Assembly: GCF_030908385.1 (NCBI RefSeq)
Contig: NZ_CP133091.1
Location: 2,466,128-2,530,127 of the forward strand
From: Mangrovimonas sp. YM274
Lineage (GTDB): Bacteria; Bacteroidota; Bacteroidia; Flavobacteriales; Flavobacteriaceae
Length of the DNA stretch: 64,000 nucleotides
Direction: 5' to 3'
Of the stretch, positions 9,207-19,453 are shown piece by piece; position 1 is the stretch's first letter, and the number at the start of each line of letters is the position of its first letter. Below the pieces are notes generated by a model. It saw only the letters and a list, made by a program, of their open reading frames with translations, was not told the origin of the DNA and searched no databases. The position numbers and the translations under genes are program-made.

Positions 9207-9353
9207 ATTAAAGAAAATAGAATAACTATCCTATGGCTGCCTTTTACGGTCCATAATTACCCATTATTTAAATAGAATATTAAGCTAATAACGATACTAA
9301 AACAATAAAAATCAGTATACCTTCACATATTACAAGACAAAAGCTTTTTACCA

Positions 9354-9390
9354 TAAAAAAACCTTAGCCCACAATAGGCTAAGGTTTTTT
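9354..9390 (-). terminator. Intrinsic terminator after the 271-residue T9SS cargo gene
   Basis: The stem ACCTTAGCC / GGCTAAGGT (9361-9369 with 9377-9385) has a 7-nt loop and is flanked by A and T tracts, so on the minus strand it ends in a U run. Confidence 0.9.
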
Positions 9391-9413
9391 ATTTACTAAA
9401 GAAATGGTTGCAA

Positions 9414-10229
9414 TTACTTTTTAAGAATTCTAAATGTTTCCACTTTATCCAAAATTGATGCTTGAACAAAATAGGCTCCAGAATGCAAATTGGATAAATC
9501 AATTTGGCTATTCATTTCATTGGGAGACAACTTTAAAACCTGTTGTCCTAAAGAATTAAAAACTAACACATCATTAATAACGGAAGGAGATTTGATGTTT
9601 AGTACATCTTCTACGGGATTAGGAAAATAGCTAAATTCTACCACAGGAGTCTCCACATCCTCTAGACCTAAAGTAAACTGTCCTACAGATACATTGTCTA
9701 TGTACCATGAATCTCCATCATTTTGAATTCTCACGAATGCAATATAAATTACTTCTCCATCATACTCACTTAAATCGACAATCTTTTCTTCATAAACCTG
9801 AGCATCATCGTTCAATTCATTCTCATCCCAAGTTATAAGAGTATCAAAATCTGCTGGAGCTGTTTGAGAACCGGTAGAAATTCGAATTTGATATACAGTT
9901 CCATAATCATCATCAAATTCTTGACGTGTATAAAATCTCAGCTCCGCATTTGTTGCATTGGTCAAGTCTATTTGACTGGTAACCATCCAGTCTTCTGTAT
10001 CGGCTACTGCAGCTTCATACATTATGTGAGCTGAATTGCTTCCTTCATAGGGATTACTTTGGTTGACAACCCAGTCTTCAACACCTAGTGCAGAACCAAA
10101 TATGGCCCATCCCTCCGGAGGAAATCCATCTTCAAACCCTTCAAAAAAGCCTTCAAAAACTTGGGCTTTAGCATGAAAGTTAAATAACAGGGAAAAGATT
10201 GCACCCCATAAAAAAGTAGTTTTTTTCAT
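9414..10229 (-). CDS. T9SS cargo protein with cleaved-adhesin/choice-of-anchor-J-like domain
   Basis: A 271-residue secreted protein. A signal peptide ends near AKAQ (residue 23). The middle (about 28-185) looks like a choice-of-anchor J / cleaved adhesin jelly-roll: it opens with GFEDGFPPEGW and contains DTEDWMVT and the closing SWYIDNVSV. The last 75 residues form a type A T9SS sorting domain (YFPNPVEDVLNI ... GAYFV ... ETFRILKK). It is therefore expected to cross the outer membrane via T9SS and attach to the surface or be released. Ligand unknown. Confidence 0.85.
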   Translation of the reverse strand: MKKTTFLWGAIFSLLFNFHAKAQVFEGFFEGFEDGFPPEGWAIFGSALGVEDWVVNQSNPYEGSNSAHIMYEAAVADTEDWMVTSQIDLTNATNAELRFYTRQEFDDDYGTVYQIRISTGSQTAPADFDTLITWDENELNDDAQVYEEKIVDLSEYDGEVIYIAFVRIQNDGDSWYIDNVSVGQFTLGLEDVETPVVEFSYFPNPVEDVLNIKSPSVINDVLVFNSLGQQVLKLSPNEMNSQIDLSNLHSGAYFVQASILDKVETFRILKK

Positions 10230-10390
10230 AACATTAAATTTAATTGATTAAGCATAGTAAAATTACCTATAAAAACCTCAACCTCAATATGTTAAATAAT
10301 TTTATCGTTTAAATTCTAATTATATCGACAAAAGCACCTATAAAAAACCACACGTTTTATATCACCCTAATAATCAGACTTATAAAAAGC

Positions 10391-10418
10391 AAAAAAGCGG
10401 CTTAAACAAGCCGCTTTT
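10391..10418 (-). terminator. Intrinsic terminator after the 909-residue T9SS cargo gene
   Basis: Stem GCGGCTT / AAGCCGC (10397-10403 with 10408-10414), loop AAAC, with an A-tract that becomes the U run on the minus strand. Confidence 0.9.
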
Positions 10419-10438
10419 ATCCAATTGATTAATTACTC

Positions 10439-13168
10439 TTAATGTTTAACAACCTTTATAGTCTCAACTATATTATCAATTGTAACTTGTACAAAGTACG
10501 CCCCAATACTCAATTGAGACATATCAATAGTACTTTCTATTTTTGCAGGATTCACCCTCAATACTTCTTGACCAACCATATTAAAAACTGACACGTTTTG
10601 GATTGTCGAAACTGACTTAATGTTCAAAACATTTTCTACTGGGTTTGGATAATATGAAAAACTACTTTCTTCAAAATGATCAACAATAGATAAAGTTGGG
10701 CTAAGGGTTGCCGTATCAGGACTGCTTACATCTATAGTAAAAGGACCTTCTGAGCCATCACTTGAACCACCGTAATACCCAATATTCACATAATACTGAA
10801 CGCCTGCATCTCCCGTAAAAGAAACAGACTCTCCATCTCCAGAATATCCTGAATCACTACTAGTAACACATGTGAAATCTCCACAAGTTCCAGAGTAAAC
10901 AGCCAATTCTAAATCCCAACCAGTTACTTCCGAAATATCAACTTCAATAGTACCACTCTCATCAACCATAAAAGTATACCAAACGCCATCATTCATGCCA
11001 TACGAACAACTTCCAATAAAGCCATCATTATTGGTAGCTCCAATAGCATCTTGGCTAAAATTATATGGTAACTCAGATACTAATGTTGCGGAAGAACAAG
11101 CATCATTTTCTGGAGGACATGAATAATTAAAGCTATCTACTTCAAAGTCACAGTCCGTATTGGAGTGAACAGCTGAAATAGTAACTTCGGTACCATTTGA
11201 ATAAGGACCAAAGTTATACAATGGTTGAGACTCAGATATCGTTTGCTCCTGATTCCCATCTGACAACGAAGTCAAATCTCCAAATTCGGTCACCAATACG
11301 TCAATATAGAACTGATCATTATCGCAATCGGGAACAACTGCCGCCGTCGTTTCAGCAGCCATACACATAACGCTTCCCAAACAAATATCGAAAGTATTAT
11401 ACTGTACACTTGAAGACCATCCATAAACTCTCACATAATAAAGTGTACCAACTTCCAATCCTTCTAACATTAAAGTATTTGGATCACTGTCGTCAATGAT
11501 TGTCAATGCTTCACATCCATTGGTTGCATCATAAACGGCCATCCCCATATCTGTACTTGTACTTGTTCCTCCTCCAAGATTAACAACATTGCTAATTACA
11601 ATTTGATGTATACTGGAAATGGCTTCAAATGAAAACCACACATCTGTATTGGGAGTCCCTGTAACATCATCTTCTTGAGAGGATGCCGTTGCGCCTAATG
11701 TGGTTGCACTTGTAACCTCTGTACATTCCAAATCCATATTAGCTATCAAAGAAATCGGAGCGGTGCAATCATCATTTGACGGAGGACAGTCATAAATGAA
11801 ACTATCCACTTCAAAATCACAATATTCATCGGTATGAATGGCATCAATATCAACTTCAGAACCACTTATATAAGGACCAAAAATATATGTACCAGAACCA
11901 GTTACATCAATCGTTGTGGTTCCATCCGACAAATGCAAAATATCACCTTGATCAGTCACTTCAACTTCAATAGAAAACTCTCCATTATCACAATCTGCCA
12001 CAATTGCCCCAGAAGCCTCTCCTTCCAAACAAGGCAAGGTTCCCACACAAATATCAAAGTTATTATATTGAACAGTGCCATACCATCCATAAACTCTCAC
12101 GTAATAAGTAGTTCCTACGTCGAGGCCTTCCAAAATTAAAGTATTAGGATCGCTATCATCAACAAATACTAGAGCCTCGCATCCTGCTGTAGCATCATAC
12201 ACGGCCATTCCCATATCTGTACTGGTACTAGTCCCTCCTCCCTGATTCTCTACATTACTAATTTCAATTTCATGAGCTGGATAAGTTGCTACAAATGAAA
12301 ACCAAACATCGGTATTAGGAGTTCCTGTTACCTCTCCCTCCTGGACAGATTCAGTAGCTCCTAATGTAGTCCCACTTGTTATTACGGTACATTCTAAATC
12401 TTCATTTACCGTCAAAGCAATCGCACCAGAACAATCATCATTTTCAGGAGCTACAGGAAGCGTGGAAAATGTATAAGGGCCTACCCAACCACTAGTACCA
12501 TCAGACTCACAATCGGCCTGCACATAAAAATCATATTCGGTAAACGGTGTTAAATCGCTTTTGGTAAATCCGTTGGCAACACCTATATCAGTTGGTGTTC
12601 CAGTTGCTGTTTCTCCTTCCAAAACCACTTCTACATTATATAAAGAAGCTGTTCCAGATTCCTCCCAAGACAGTACTGCACTAGATGTAGTAATATTTGA
12701 AGCTGTTAAGCCTAAAGGTAATAAACAGCTCGGAGCATCTGGCACCGTAATCATTAAAGAAACTTCCAATTCAAGTTCGGGAGTATCTGGTTCCCAGTCA
12801 GAACTCACATCGTTATTGGAACCATCATCTGGACTATTTCCACCATTATCATTAAGTACTTCTCCATACGCTGTAATTGATATTAAAGTACCGTCCCAAC
12901 TATCTGCAAACTTATCATAGCAGTTTACATAGTATACTCCAGGGGAAAGCTCAATATCTTCATTTATCAATCCTGCTCCGTTGGAATAAGTTCCATCTCC
13001 TTGGCCCCAAACCTGAGTGCCTGCACCATTTATTTCGGTAGTAATGTTTACCCATTTCTCTGAGGTATAAGAACCTCCTGATGTCGTTATGTTAATGACA
13101 CTTTGAGCATTGCATAAAGAGAAAAAAGTTAAAAAGACCGTTAAAAACAGTAGTGTAGTTTTCTTCAT
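10439..13168 (-). CDS. Large T9SS cargo protein with duplicated modules
   Basis: A 909-residue secreted protein with a signal peptide ending CNAQS (about residue 22). In order it has a beta-rich N-terminal region, a fibronectin type III-like domain (about 148-237), two tandem copies of a roughly 222-residue module, each opening with NDDC and containing WFSF, GGGTSTSTDMGMAVYD and YYVRVYGW, then a third partial copy and a type A sorting domain (YYPNPVENVLNI to the end). The modules resemble the pre-peptidase C-terminal/DUF-like jelly rolls common in T9SS cargo. Probably a surface adhesin. No enzymatic motif is visible. Confidence 0.82.
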   Translation of the reverse strand: MKKTTLLFLTVFLTFFSLCNAQSVINITTSGGSYTSEKWVNITTEINGAGTQVWGQGDGTYSNGAGLINEDIELSPGVYYVNCYDKFADSWDGTLISITAYGEVLNDNGGNSPDDGSNNDVSSDWEPDTPELELEVSLMITVPDAPSCLLPLGLTASNITTSSAVLSWEESGTASLYNVEVVLEGETATGTPTDIGVANGFTKSDLTPFTEYDFYVQADCESDGTSGWVGPYTFSTLPVAPENDDCSGAIALTVNEDLECTVITSGTTLGATESVQEGEVTGTPNTDVWFSFVATYPAHEIEISNVENQGGGTSTSTDMGMAVYDATAGCEALVFVDDSDPNTLILEGLDVGTTYYVRVYGWYGTVQYNNFDICVGTLPCLEGEASGAIVADCDNGEFSIEVEVTDQGDILHLSDGTTTIDVTGSGTYIFGPYISGSEVDIDAIHTDEYCDFEVDSFIYDCPPSNDDCTAPISLIANMDLECTEVTSATTLGATASSQEDDVTGTPNTDVWFSFEAISSIHQIVISNVVNLGGGTSTSTDMGMAVYDATNGCEALTIIDDSDPNTLMLEGLEVGTLYYVRVYGWSSSVQYNTFDICLGSVMCMAAETTAAVVPDCDNDQFYIDVLVTEFGDLTSLSDGNQEQTISESQPLYNFGPYSNGTEVTISAVHSNTDCDFEVDSFNYSCPPENDACSSATLVSELPYNFSQDAIGATNNDGFIGSCSYGMNDGVWYTFMVDESGTIEVDISEVTGWDLELAVYSGTCGDFTCVTSSDSGYSGDGESVSFTGDAGVQYYVNIGYYGGSSDGSEGPFTIDVSSPDTATLSPTLSIVDHFEESSFSYYPNPVENVLNIKSVSTIQNVSVFNMVGQEVLRVNPAKIESTIDMSQLSIGAYFVQVTIDNIVETIKVVKH
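11115..12447 (-). repeat. Two tandem ~665-bp coding repeats inside the 909-residue cargo gene
   Basis: Copy 1 spans about 12447-11780 and copy 2 about 11779-11115. Both start at the NDDC codons, keep the GGGTSTSTDMGMAVYD segment almost unchanged and end before the next CPP(S/E)NDxC. DNA similarity is clearly visible around 11540-11580 and 12210-12245. A third, shorter copy follows. Confidence 0.8.
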
Positions 13169-13360
13169 AAAAGTTGTTTTTTAAGTGGTTGTTATGTTAT
13201 TTATTCGCAAATTATTGCTTTAAAAATTTACCTACAACCACTAAAACACTTAATCGCTTAAACACCGAATACTTGGATAAAGTGTTAAATAAATTACACA
13301 ATAAAACTAAATGTTATATAATTAACAATTTTAAAACTTCCCTTAATAGTATTAAACCAC

Positions 13361-13389
13361 AAAAAAAGAGCCCAAATGGCTCTTTTTTT
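13361..13389 (-). terminator. Intrinsic terminator after the 1053-residue T9SS cargo gene
   Basis: Stem GAGCC / GGCTC (13368-13372 with 13378-13382), extended by facing A and T tracts of seven or more bases. Confidence 0.85.
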
Positions 13390-13411
13390 TTGAAAGTATT
13401 TATTTTTTAAA

Positions 13412-16400
13412 TTACTCCTTTATAATTCTTACAATTTCAGAACTATCACCAATACTCACTTTTACAAAATAAGCACCTGTTTGCAATTGCGTCATGTCTA
13501 TATCCGTTGAGGACGCATTTGGCATGAAATTCATCACTTCTTGCCCCAGCATATTGATAACCACAATACTTTCAATACTACTTTGTGAGCGAATCGATAA
13601 TTTATCATTTACTGGATTAGGGAAATAAGTGAAGCTATTTGATGTTTCTTCAAAATCATTAACACTCAAACTTTCTGTTGACCATATTTTCAATTCAAAT
13701 GTTGGGTTGGAAGGAACTGAAGAGCTATAAGCAAATACCCTTACATAGTAAGTTTCTCCAACTATTAGCCCTGTTGCTTGAATTTCTGGATCACTTCCGG
13801 TATCCTTACATGCTATATGTACTAACGAACCACATGTTCCCTCAAGTAACTCAACAACCCCATCAAACGCATCATCTAAAGTAATGTTCATATCTGTAGT
13901 CAATGCTTCAAAAGAATACCATACATCATCATTTGGGGTTCCAGTCCAACCATCACATGTTGGAGCCTCAACACCAGAATCTGTAGCTCCCAATATAGTT
14001 CCAGCTACTGGTGTGGCACTATCTGCATCTAGAACATCTGTTTCTTGAACCATAGTAATAGCCCCATCACACTCATCATTGTCTGGAGGACAATTGAAAA
14101 CAAAAGTTCCCAATTCAACATTACAATCACTATCATCTCCATGAAGAAGCGTCAAAGTTTTACTGTCCCCATTTGCAAAGGGACCAATTTGCATTTCTCC
14201 AAGATCAGAAACTCCCCATGTCAAAACACCATCCGTAATTGCCGGAGAACCATCTCCCATATCAGTTACATCTATGACAATGAAAAATTGGTTATACTGA
14301 CAATCTTCCTCTACAGAAACCGTAGCTTCAGCTGGCATACATGCCAATTGTGTTAAGGAAAAATCATAAGTAGTACTTTGGGGAGTCGCCCAAGTTGAAA
14401 TAACAATATAATAGGTCGTTCCAGCTGTAAGCTCCACTTCAACAATTCTATCGGCTGTAGAAGAACTCCCTTCAAATCCAATACAGTTAGGAGAAGTCCC
14501 CGGACATCCGTCCAAAATATGTATCCCGGAATATGATGACCCTATGTTTGTTAAACTTGCAATATATATACCATCCTCACTAGGTGTAAATGTATATACT
14601 ACATCATCCCCGTTCATATAATACGAGCTACAACTACTATCCCCATTCTCATAATCATCCATATAATTAGCGGTATCATCACTTGTGGTGTAAGGCAAAG
14701 AAGAAATTTCAATAGCTGTTTCACATATTTGACCAGGAACTGGACACGCATAACTATAATCACCAACAACAAAATCGCAGTCTTCAACTTCATGAACAGC
14801 AGAAATAGTAACTTCTGTTCCACTTGGATATGGACCGAAATTATACAAAGGCTGTCCTTCAGAAACCGTTTGTGTTTGAGTTCCATCAGTCAAATCAATT
14901 AAATCTCCAAAGGACGTTACTACCACATCCACATAAAATTGGTCACTATCACAATCTGGAACTGCTGCGGCCGCGACTTCTGCAGGAACACATGTAAGTT
15001 CTAGTATCTCTACCGTATAATCATGAGCTTCGCCATAACCAGAAGTGTTACAAGGTATTGGTTGTGATGAATATCGATTTCCAACTCGCATTCTATAAGT
15101 ACCAGGCATTACAGACTCTGGAATAGTAATGGTACCATTGGTAACCGCATTTGCTCCAGAACCAGTACTTGCATCAATTGCCACTAATTCAATGGATCCT
15201 TCAGAATCATCAAACTCATAGTCTTGATTAAAATCAATCCAAATTCTCACTTTTTGACTTGAAAAGCCATGGCTTACATTATAATCATAGGAAGAATTAT
15301 TAAAAAGGGAAATGGTCATATCTGAAAAATCACCATAAGCTCCATCCGAACATCCAGTATCTAAATGACTAAACTCTACTGCAGGTATTTCAAAATCATT
15401 AATTTGGTCCCCACTTGCACAACCACTAGAGAATACAGGTTCACAATAACAAAGCGTTTCACTTGTCGTAAGCATTGTTTCAGTGCATCCTTCCGATTCA
15501 CCAACAGAGTTATAGGCTACAATCGTTACATAATATGTTGTATTGACCATTGGCTCAGAAATGCCATATGAAGTACTCCCTGCATTATCAACTGAATCAG
15601 CAATATCTGTTCCACCTGAAGTGGTTCCCACGGTTACATAGTAACCATCGGCATTAGCAATTTCAGACCATGTAATATCAAAATCATAATTCCCACAATC
15701 ATTCATTTCTGTTGTATCAGAAGGACATTCTGGCAAAATCGTTGTTGTAAAACTTTCCTCTGCACAATCTGCGGCATTACCAAATGAATTATAAGGTACA
15801 ATAGAAACATAATAAGTAGTCCCTGCAGACAAAGCTACATCATAAGTTAATTCATTCCCTACATCAACAGCATCCAAAACATCATTCCCTCCTGAAGTTG
15901 TTCCAACGGTAAGCCAATACCCTTCAACACCTCCTGTTGCTGCACTCCAAGTTAAACCGTTAAGTATGTTGGCATCAGTTTCTCCATCCGTTGGAGATGT
16001 AAGCATTGCATTACAGTTAGGAGGAGAAGTTACTTCTTGGTTAGCACTAAAATTATCCACATAAAAATAATAATCTCCAGCAACCCAAGTATTACTGATT
16101 CGTAATTTTATACCTGATCCATCTGGCAATGAAGCCCCAGGAATTACACCACTCATCGTAGCACAAACATTGCTAACCACATGATTATCATCATTGATTG
16201 TTAAGGCCGTGGTCCAAGTATCACCATCATCCAAGGAATATTGAAACTCAGCGGATCCCCAACCTGCAGGAGTTGGATCTACCGGGTTAGACCAGTTATA
16301 ATTGACTATTTTATAATCAAATGAAAAGCTTAAATCTGTTTCATTTGATATGCCAGGATAATTGGGTGTAGTGATATTCCCAGTTGATGACCAACTGTAA

Positions 16401-16573
16401 AGATTGTCTCTTTCTGAGTTTCCTTCACAAGCCTGGGTCGATGAGTTGGTATAGGTGTCTACCCAACCGTCCGGTGTCCCAGAGTCAAAATTTTCATTAA
16501 TTTCTATTTGTGCCATTCCTGCCTTGCAGAATATACCAAATAAAAAAATTGATAGCATCGTAGTTTTTCTCAT
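13412..16573 (-). CDS. Giant T9SS cargo protein with fibronectin III-like and GEVED domains
   Basis: A 1053-residue secreted protein with a signal peptide ending GMAQ (residue 21). After an N-terminal jelly-roll-like region come two fibronectin III-like repeats (about 185-370, each with YYVTIV or YYVSIV), a GEVED domain (about 375-520, with the diagnostic VRIWIDFNQDYEF and GEAHDYTVEI), several modules related to those of the neighbouring 909-residue protein, and a type A sorting domain (YFPNPVNDKLSI to the end). It is likely a surface-exposed adhesive or matrix protein. The signal peptides of this and the two following cargo genes are alike (MKKTT or MRKTT), suggesting common origin. Confidence 0.82.
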   Translation of the reverse strand: MRKTTMLSIFLFGIFCKAGMAQIEINENFDSGTPDGWVDTYTNSSTQACEGNSERDNLYSWSSTGNITTPNYPGISNETDLSFSFDYKIVNYNWSNPVDPTPAGWGSAEFQYSLDDGDTWTTALTINDDNHVVSNVCATMSGVIPGASLPDGSGIKLRISNTWVAGDYYFYVDNFSANQEVTSPPNCNAMLTSPTDGETDANILNGLTWSAATGGVEGYWLTVGTTSGGNDVLDAVDVGNELTYDVALSAGTTYYVSIVPYNSFGNAADCAEESFTTTILPECPSDTTEMNDCGNYDFDITWSEIANADGYYVTVGTTSGGTDIADSVDNAGSTSYGISEPMVNTTYYVTIVAYNSVGESEGCTETMLTTSETLCYCEPVFSSGCASGDQINDFEIPAVEFSHLDTGCSDGAYGDFSDMTISLFNNSSYDYNVSHGFSSQKVRIWIDFNQDYEFDDSEGSIELVAIDASTGSGANAVTNGTITIPESVMPGTYRMRVGNRYSSQPIPCNTSGYGEAHDYTVEILELTCVPAEVAAAAVPDCDSDQFYVDVVVTSFGDLIDLTDGTQTQTVSEGQPLYNFGPYPSGTEVTISAVHEVEDCDFVVGDYSYACPVPGQICETAIEISSLPYTTSDDTANYMDDYENGDSSCSSYYMNGDDVVYTFTPSEDGIYIASLTNIGSSYSGIHILDGCPGTSPNCIGFEGSSSTADRIVEVELTAGTTYYIVISTWATPQSTTYDFSLTQLACMPAEATVSVEEDCQYNQFFIVIDVTDMGDGSPAITDGVLTWGVSDLGEMQIGPFANGDSKTLTLLHGDDSDCNVELGTFVFNCPPDNDECDGAITMVQETDVLDADSATPVAGTILGATDSGVEAPTCDGWTGTPNDDVWYSFEALTTDMNITLDDAFDGVVELLEGTCGSLVHIACKDTGSDPEIQATGLIVGETYYVRVFAYSSSVPSNPTFELKIWSTESLSVNDFEETSNSFTYFPNPVNDKLSIRSQSSIESIVVINMLGQEVMNFMPNASSTDIDMTQLQTGAYFVKVSIGDSSEIVRIIKE

Positions 16574-16810
16574 AAATTGTTTAGTTTTTAGTTTTTAGAA
16601 TTGTAATACAGCTAAAAGTATCAATATATTTTATCCTAAACTAGCAGCAATAATACTTAATCGACACATTACCAATATCTAACGATAAAACTCAGAATAT
16701 TAGCATTTTTCTTACATTTTATAAAATTTTTAACAAGAAAAAACAACACATACACAACAAAAAACTACAAAAAACTACAATCAACTAATTAACTTAAATT
16801 TTGCAAACAA

Positions 16811-16838
16811 AAAAAAGGACGCTTAATAGCGCCCTTTT
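16811..16838 (-). terminator. Intrinsic terminator after fabI
   Basis: GGACGC / GCGCCC (16817-16822 with 16829-16834). The single mismatch becomes a G-U pair only in the minus-strand RNA, which also gains the U run, so it belongs to fabI. Confidence 0.85.
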
Positions 16839-16856
16839 ACTCAATATATATTTTTC

Positions 16857-17675
16857 TTATTGTTCCTTCACGAAAGCTTCCATGACTTCGGCACTTACTC
16901 CCATATTACTAAAACCTCCATCGTTGTATAAGTTTTGCAAGGTAACACGACGTGTTAAATCACTAAACATAGCCACAGTATAATTAGCACAATCTAAAGC
17001 AGTGGCATTTCCTAATGGCGACATTTTATCGGCATAGGCGATAAACCCGTCAAATCCTTTTACTCCTTGTCCTGCCGTAGTAGGTGTTGGAGATTGTGAA
17101 ATAGTGTTTACTCTAACCTTTTTGTCTTTTCCAAAGAAATATCCAAAGCTTCTCGCAATACTTTCCAAATAGGCTTTGTTATCGGCCATATCATTATAAT
17201 CTGGGAACACACGCTGTGCCGCCATATACGAAAGAGCTACAATACTTCCCCACTCACTCATAGCATCATTTTTATAAAGAACTTGCATCACTTTATGAAA
17301 AGATACTGCAGATACATCCCATCCTTTATGAGTAAAATCGTAGTTTTGATTTGTATAGTGGTTGCCTTTACGTACGTTTACCGACATACCAATTGAGTGT
17401 AACACGAAATCAATTTTGCCTCCTAAGATCTCCATTGACTTGGCTACAAGATTCTCAAGATCCTCCAAATTAGTAGCATCAGCAGGGATAATTTCAGATC
17501 CTGTTTTATCAGCCAACTCTTTAATTTGTCCCATGCGCATTGCAATAGGTGCATTGGTCAACACAAAGGTCCCTCCTTCTTCGTGAACACGCTCTGCGGT
17601 TTTCCAAGCAATTGAATTCTCATCCAATGCTCCAAAAATAATCCCTCGTTTTCCTTTTAATAAATTATATGACAT
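16857..17675 (-). CDS. fabI: Enoyl-[acyl-carrier-protein] reductase FabI
   Basis: NADH-dependent enoyl-ACP reductase of type II fatty acid synthesis, 272 residues. It has the short-chain dehydrogenase fold. The FabI active-site pair is visible as the Tyr and Lys of YNDMADNK (Y-x6-K), and the LHSIGMS segment lies mid-protein. It is a single-gene unit with a -7 box at 17718-17725 and a terminator at 16811. This is the triclosan/isoniazid-type target family; sensitivity cannot be judged here. Confidence 0.95.
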   Translation of the reverse strand: MSYNLLKGKRGIIFGALDENSIAWKTAERVHEEGGTFVLTNAPIAMRMGQIKELADKTGSEIIPADATNLEDLENLVAKSMEILGGKIDFVLHSIGMSVNVRKGNHYTNQNYDFTHKGWDVSAVSFHKVMQVLYKNDAMSEWGSIVALSYMAAQRVFPDYNDMADNKAYLESIARSFGYFFGKDKKVRVNTISQSPTPTTAGQGVKGFDGFIAYADKMSPLGNATALDCANYTVAMFSDLTRRVTLQNLYNDGGFSNMGVSAEVMEAFVKEQ

Positions 17676-17717
17676 GGTATTTATTATTTAGTCAATTGTT
17701 GTTTTTGGTTTTGTGGG

Positions 17718-17725
17718 CAAAGATA
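17718..17725 (-). promoter_or_regulatory. -7 promoter box for fabI
   Basis: The minus strand reads TATCTTTG, a perfect consensus match, 42 nt before the fabI ATG. Confidence 0.55.
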
Positions 17726-17746
17726 CTATTAAAATGAGAATTTCCT

Positions 17747-19399
17747 CTAATTCAATAATTGTTTTGCATGCTCCAATGCTGAATTGGATACATCTATGCC
17801 TCCTAACATTTGTGCGATCTCCACAATACGCTCCTCATGGGTCAATCGTTTTAATTGTGTTTGGGTAACCTCATCAATATCGGTTTTAAACACCTTATAA
17901 TGTGCATCCCCTTTTGCCGCTACTTGAGGTAAATGTGTAATGGTAAACACCTGCATGGTCTTACTCATTTCTTGCATAAGCACTCCCATTTTATCCGATA
18001 TTTCTCCAGAAACCCCTGTATCTATCTCATCAAACATAATGGTTGGTAATTGTTGGTATTTACTCAAAATAGACTTAATCGCCAACATAATTCGTGAAAG
18101 CTCTCCTCCAGACGCCGCTTTTTTAAGTTCGTTAAATTGCCCTCCTTTGTTTGCAGAGAACAAAAACTCCAAATCATCCTTACCGTTATTATAAAACTGT
18201 TTAGACAATTCAAGTCCTATTTGGAATCTTGCATTTGGCATTCCTAAAACAGACAATAGCTTTTCCAATTGTTTCTGAAGTTCTGGAATTGCTGTATTTC
18301 TGCTTTTGTGAATCTTAAGAGCAAGTTCATTTAAATCCTTTTCGATAGCTTTCTGTTCTTGCTCCTTTTTAGAAATCACCTCATCCAAATTTTGGGTGAT
18401 ATTCACTTTTTCCTTCAATTCATCCCTTATGGCAATCAACTCCCCTACATTTTCAGCAACGTGCTTTTGCATCAAGTTATGAATCAACTGCAACTTGGTA
18501 TTCACCACGCCCAATCTTTCTGGATCTGCCTCCAACTGATCTTGTAAACGCTCTATTTCAACAAAAACATCATCCAATTCAATTACCGTGCTATTGACTC
18601 TTTCAAACAACGATTCATAACTTTTGGAATAAGAAGACAACTTAGACAATTGGTTTTTAATTTCTGTCAAACTTGGAATTACCCCAACAGTTTCATCAAT
18701 CAACAAACCATGCGAACTTCCTAAACGCTCACTGATTTCCTCAATATTGTTAAGTGTTTCGTATTCTTCTTCCAAAGCCTCCATTTCACCATCAATCAAA
18801 TTGGCCTTTTCCAATTCTTCCAACAAAAATAAATTGTAGTCCAACTCTTTGGCTGCCTCATTTTTTTGTTGGTTTAAATCATTCAACTCACGTTGCACAC
18901 CTTTATAAGCTTTCAGCTTCTTGCCATACTCAAGAATCACCTCTTGATTTTTGGCCAAAGCATCTATGACCTGAAATTGAAATGAATCATCCGTTAACTG
19001 AAGCGTTTGGTGCTGTGAATGGATATCCAATAGATACACCCCTAAAGTCTGAAGGTTCCCAAGAGTTACTGGGGTATCATTGATAAATGCCCTAGATTTC
19101 CCAGAAGGCAAAATTTCCCTTCTAATTATAGTTTGAGGTTCGTAATCTAAATCCTCCGATTTAAAAAGGGCTTTCAAATTATAATTGGTGATATCGAAAG
19201 TAGCCTCGATTACACATTTTTTGGATTCATCTTTAATGCTGCCCAAATCGGCTCTTTTTCCCAAAATCAACGAAAGCCCTCCTAAAAGGATGGACTTTCC
19301 TGCACCAGTTTCACCGGTAATTATAGATAAGCCGTTATTGAATGTCACATTCAGTTCATCAATCAGGGCATAGTTTTTTATTGAAAGATTTGTAAGCAA
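17747..19399 (-). CDS. recN: DNA repair protein RecN
   Basis: SMC-like ATPase for double-strand break repair, 550 residues. Walker A GETGAGKS lies at residues 29-36. A long coiled-coil middle is followed by the Walker B region MFDEIDTGVSG near residue 460 and a signature LSRIMLA shortly before it. The first codon is TTG: the conserved N-terminus LTNLSIKNYALI follows it directly, and an in-frame TAG 24 nt upstream excludes a longer ATG start. It is the last gene of the bamD-rpoZ-coaBC-DUF4835-recN group. Confidence 0.95.
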   Translation of the reverse strand: MLTNLSIKNYALIDELNVTFNNGLSIITGETGAGKSILLGGLSLILGKRADLGSIKDESKKCVIEATFDITNYNLKALFKSEDLDYEPQTIIRREILPSGKSRAFINDTPVTLGNLQTLGVYLLDIHSQHQTLQLTDDSFQFQVIDALAKNQEVILEYGKKLKAYKGVQRELNDLNQQKNEAAKELDYNLFLLEELEKANLIDGEMEALEEEYETLNNIEEISERLGSSHGLLIDETVGVIPSLTEIKNQLSKLSSYSKSYESLFERVNSTVIELDDVFVEIERLQDQLEADPERLGVVNTKLQLIHNLMQKHVAENVGELIAIRDELKEKVNITQNLDEVISKKEQEQKAIEKDLNELALKIHKSRNTAIPELQKQLEKLLSVLGMPNARFQIGLELSKQFYNNGKDDLEFLFSANKGGQFNELKKAASGGELSRIMLAIKSILSKYQQLPTIMFDEIDTGVSGEISDKMGVLMQEMSKTMQVFTITHLPQVAAKGDAHYKVFKTDIDEVTQTQLKRLTHEERIVEIAQMLGGIDVSNSALEHAKQLLN

Positions 19400-19453
19400 A
19401 CGGAAATGTTTAAAATTAAACTATCAACTGAAATCGGATATGATCACAAAGGA

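Noticed and set aside
13174-13410. A 78-codon plus-strand frame between two T9SS genes
   Set aside because: It runs through an intrinsic terminator, has low-complexity Asn/Lys composition, and is not supported by a start signal.
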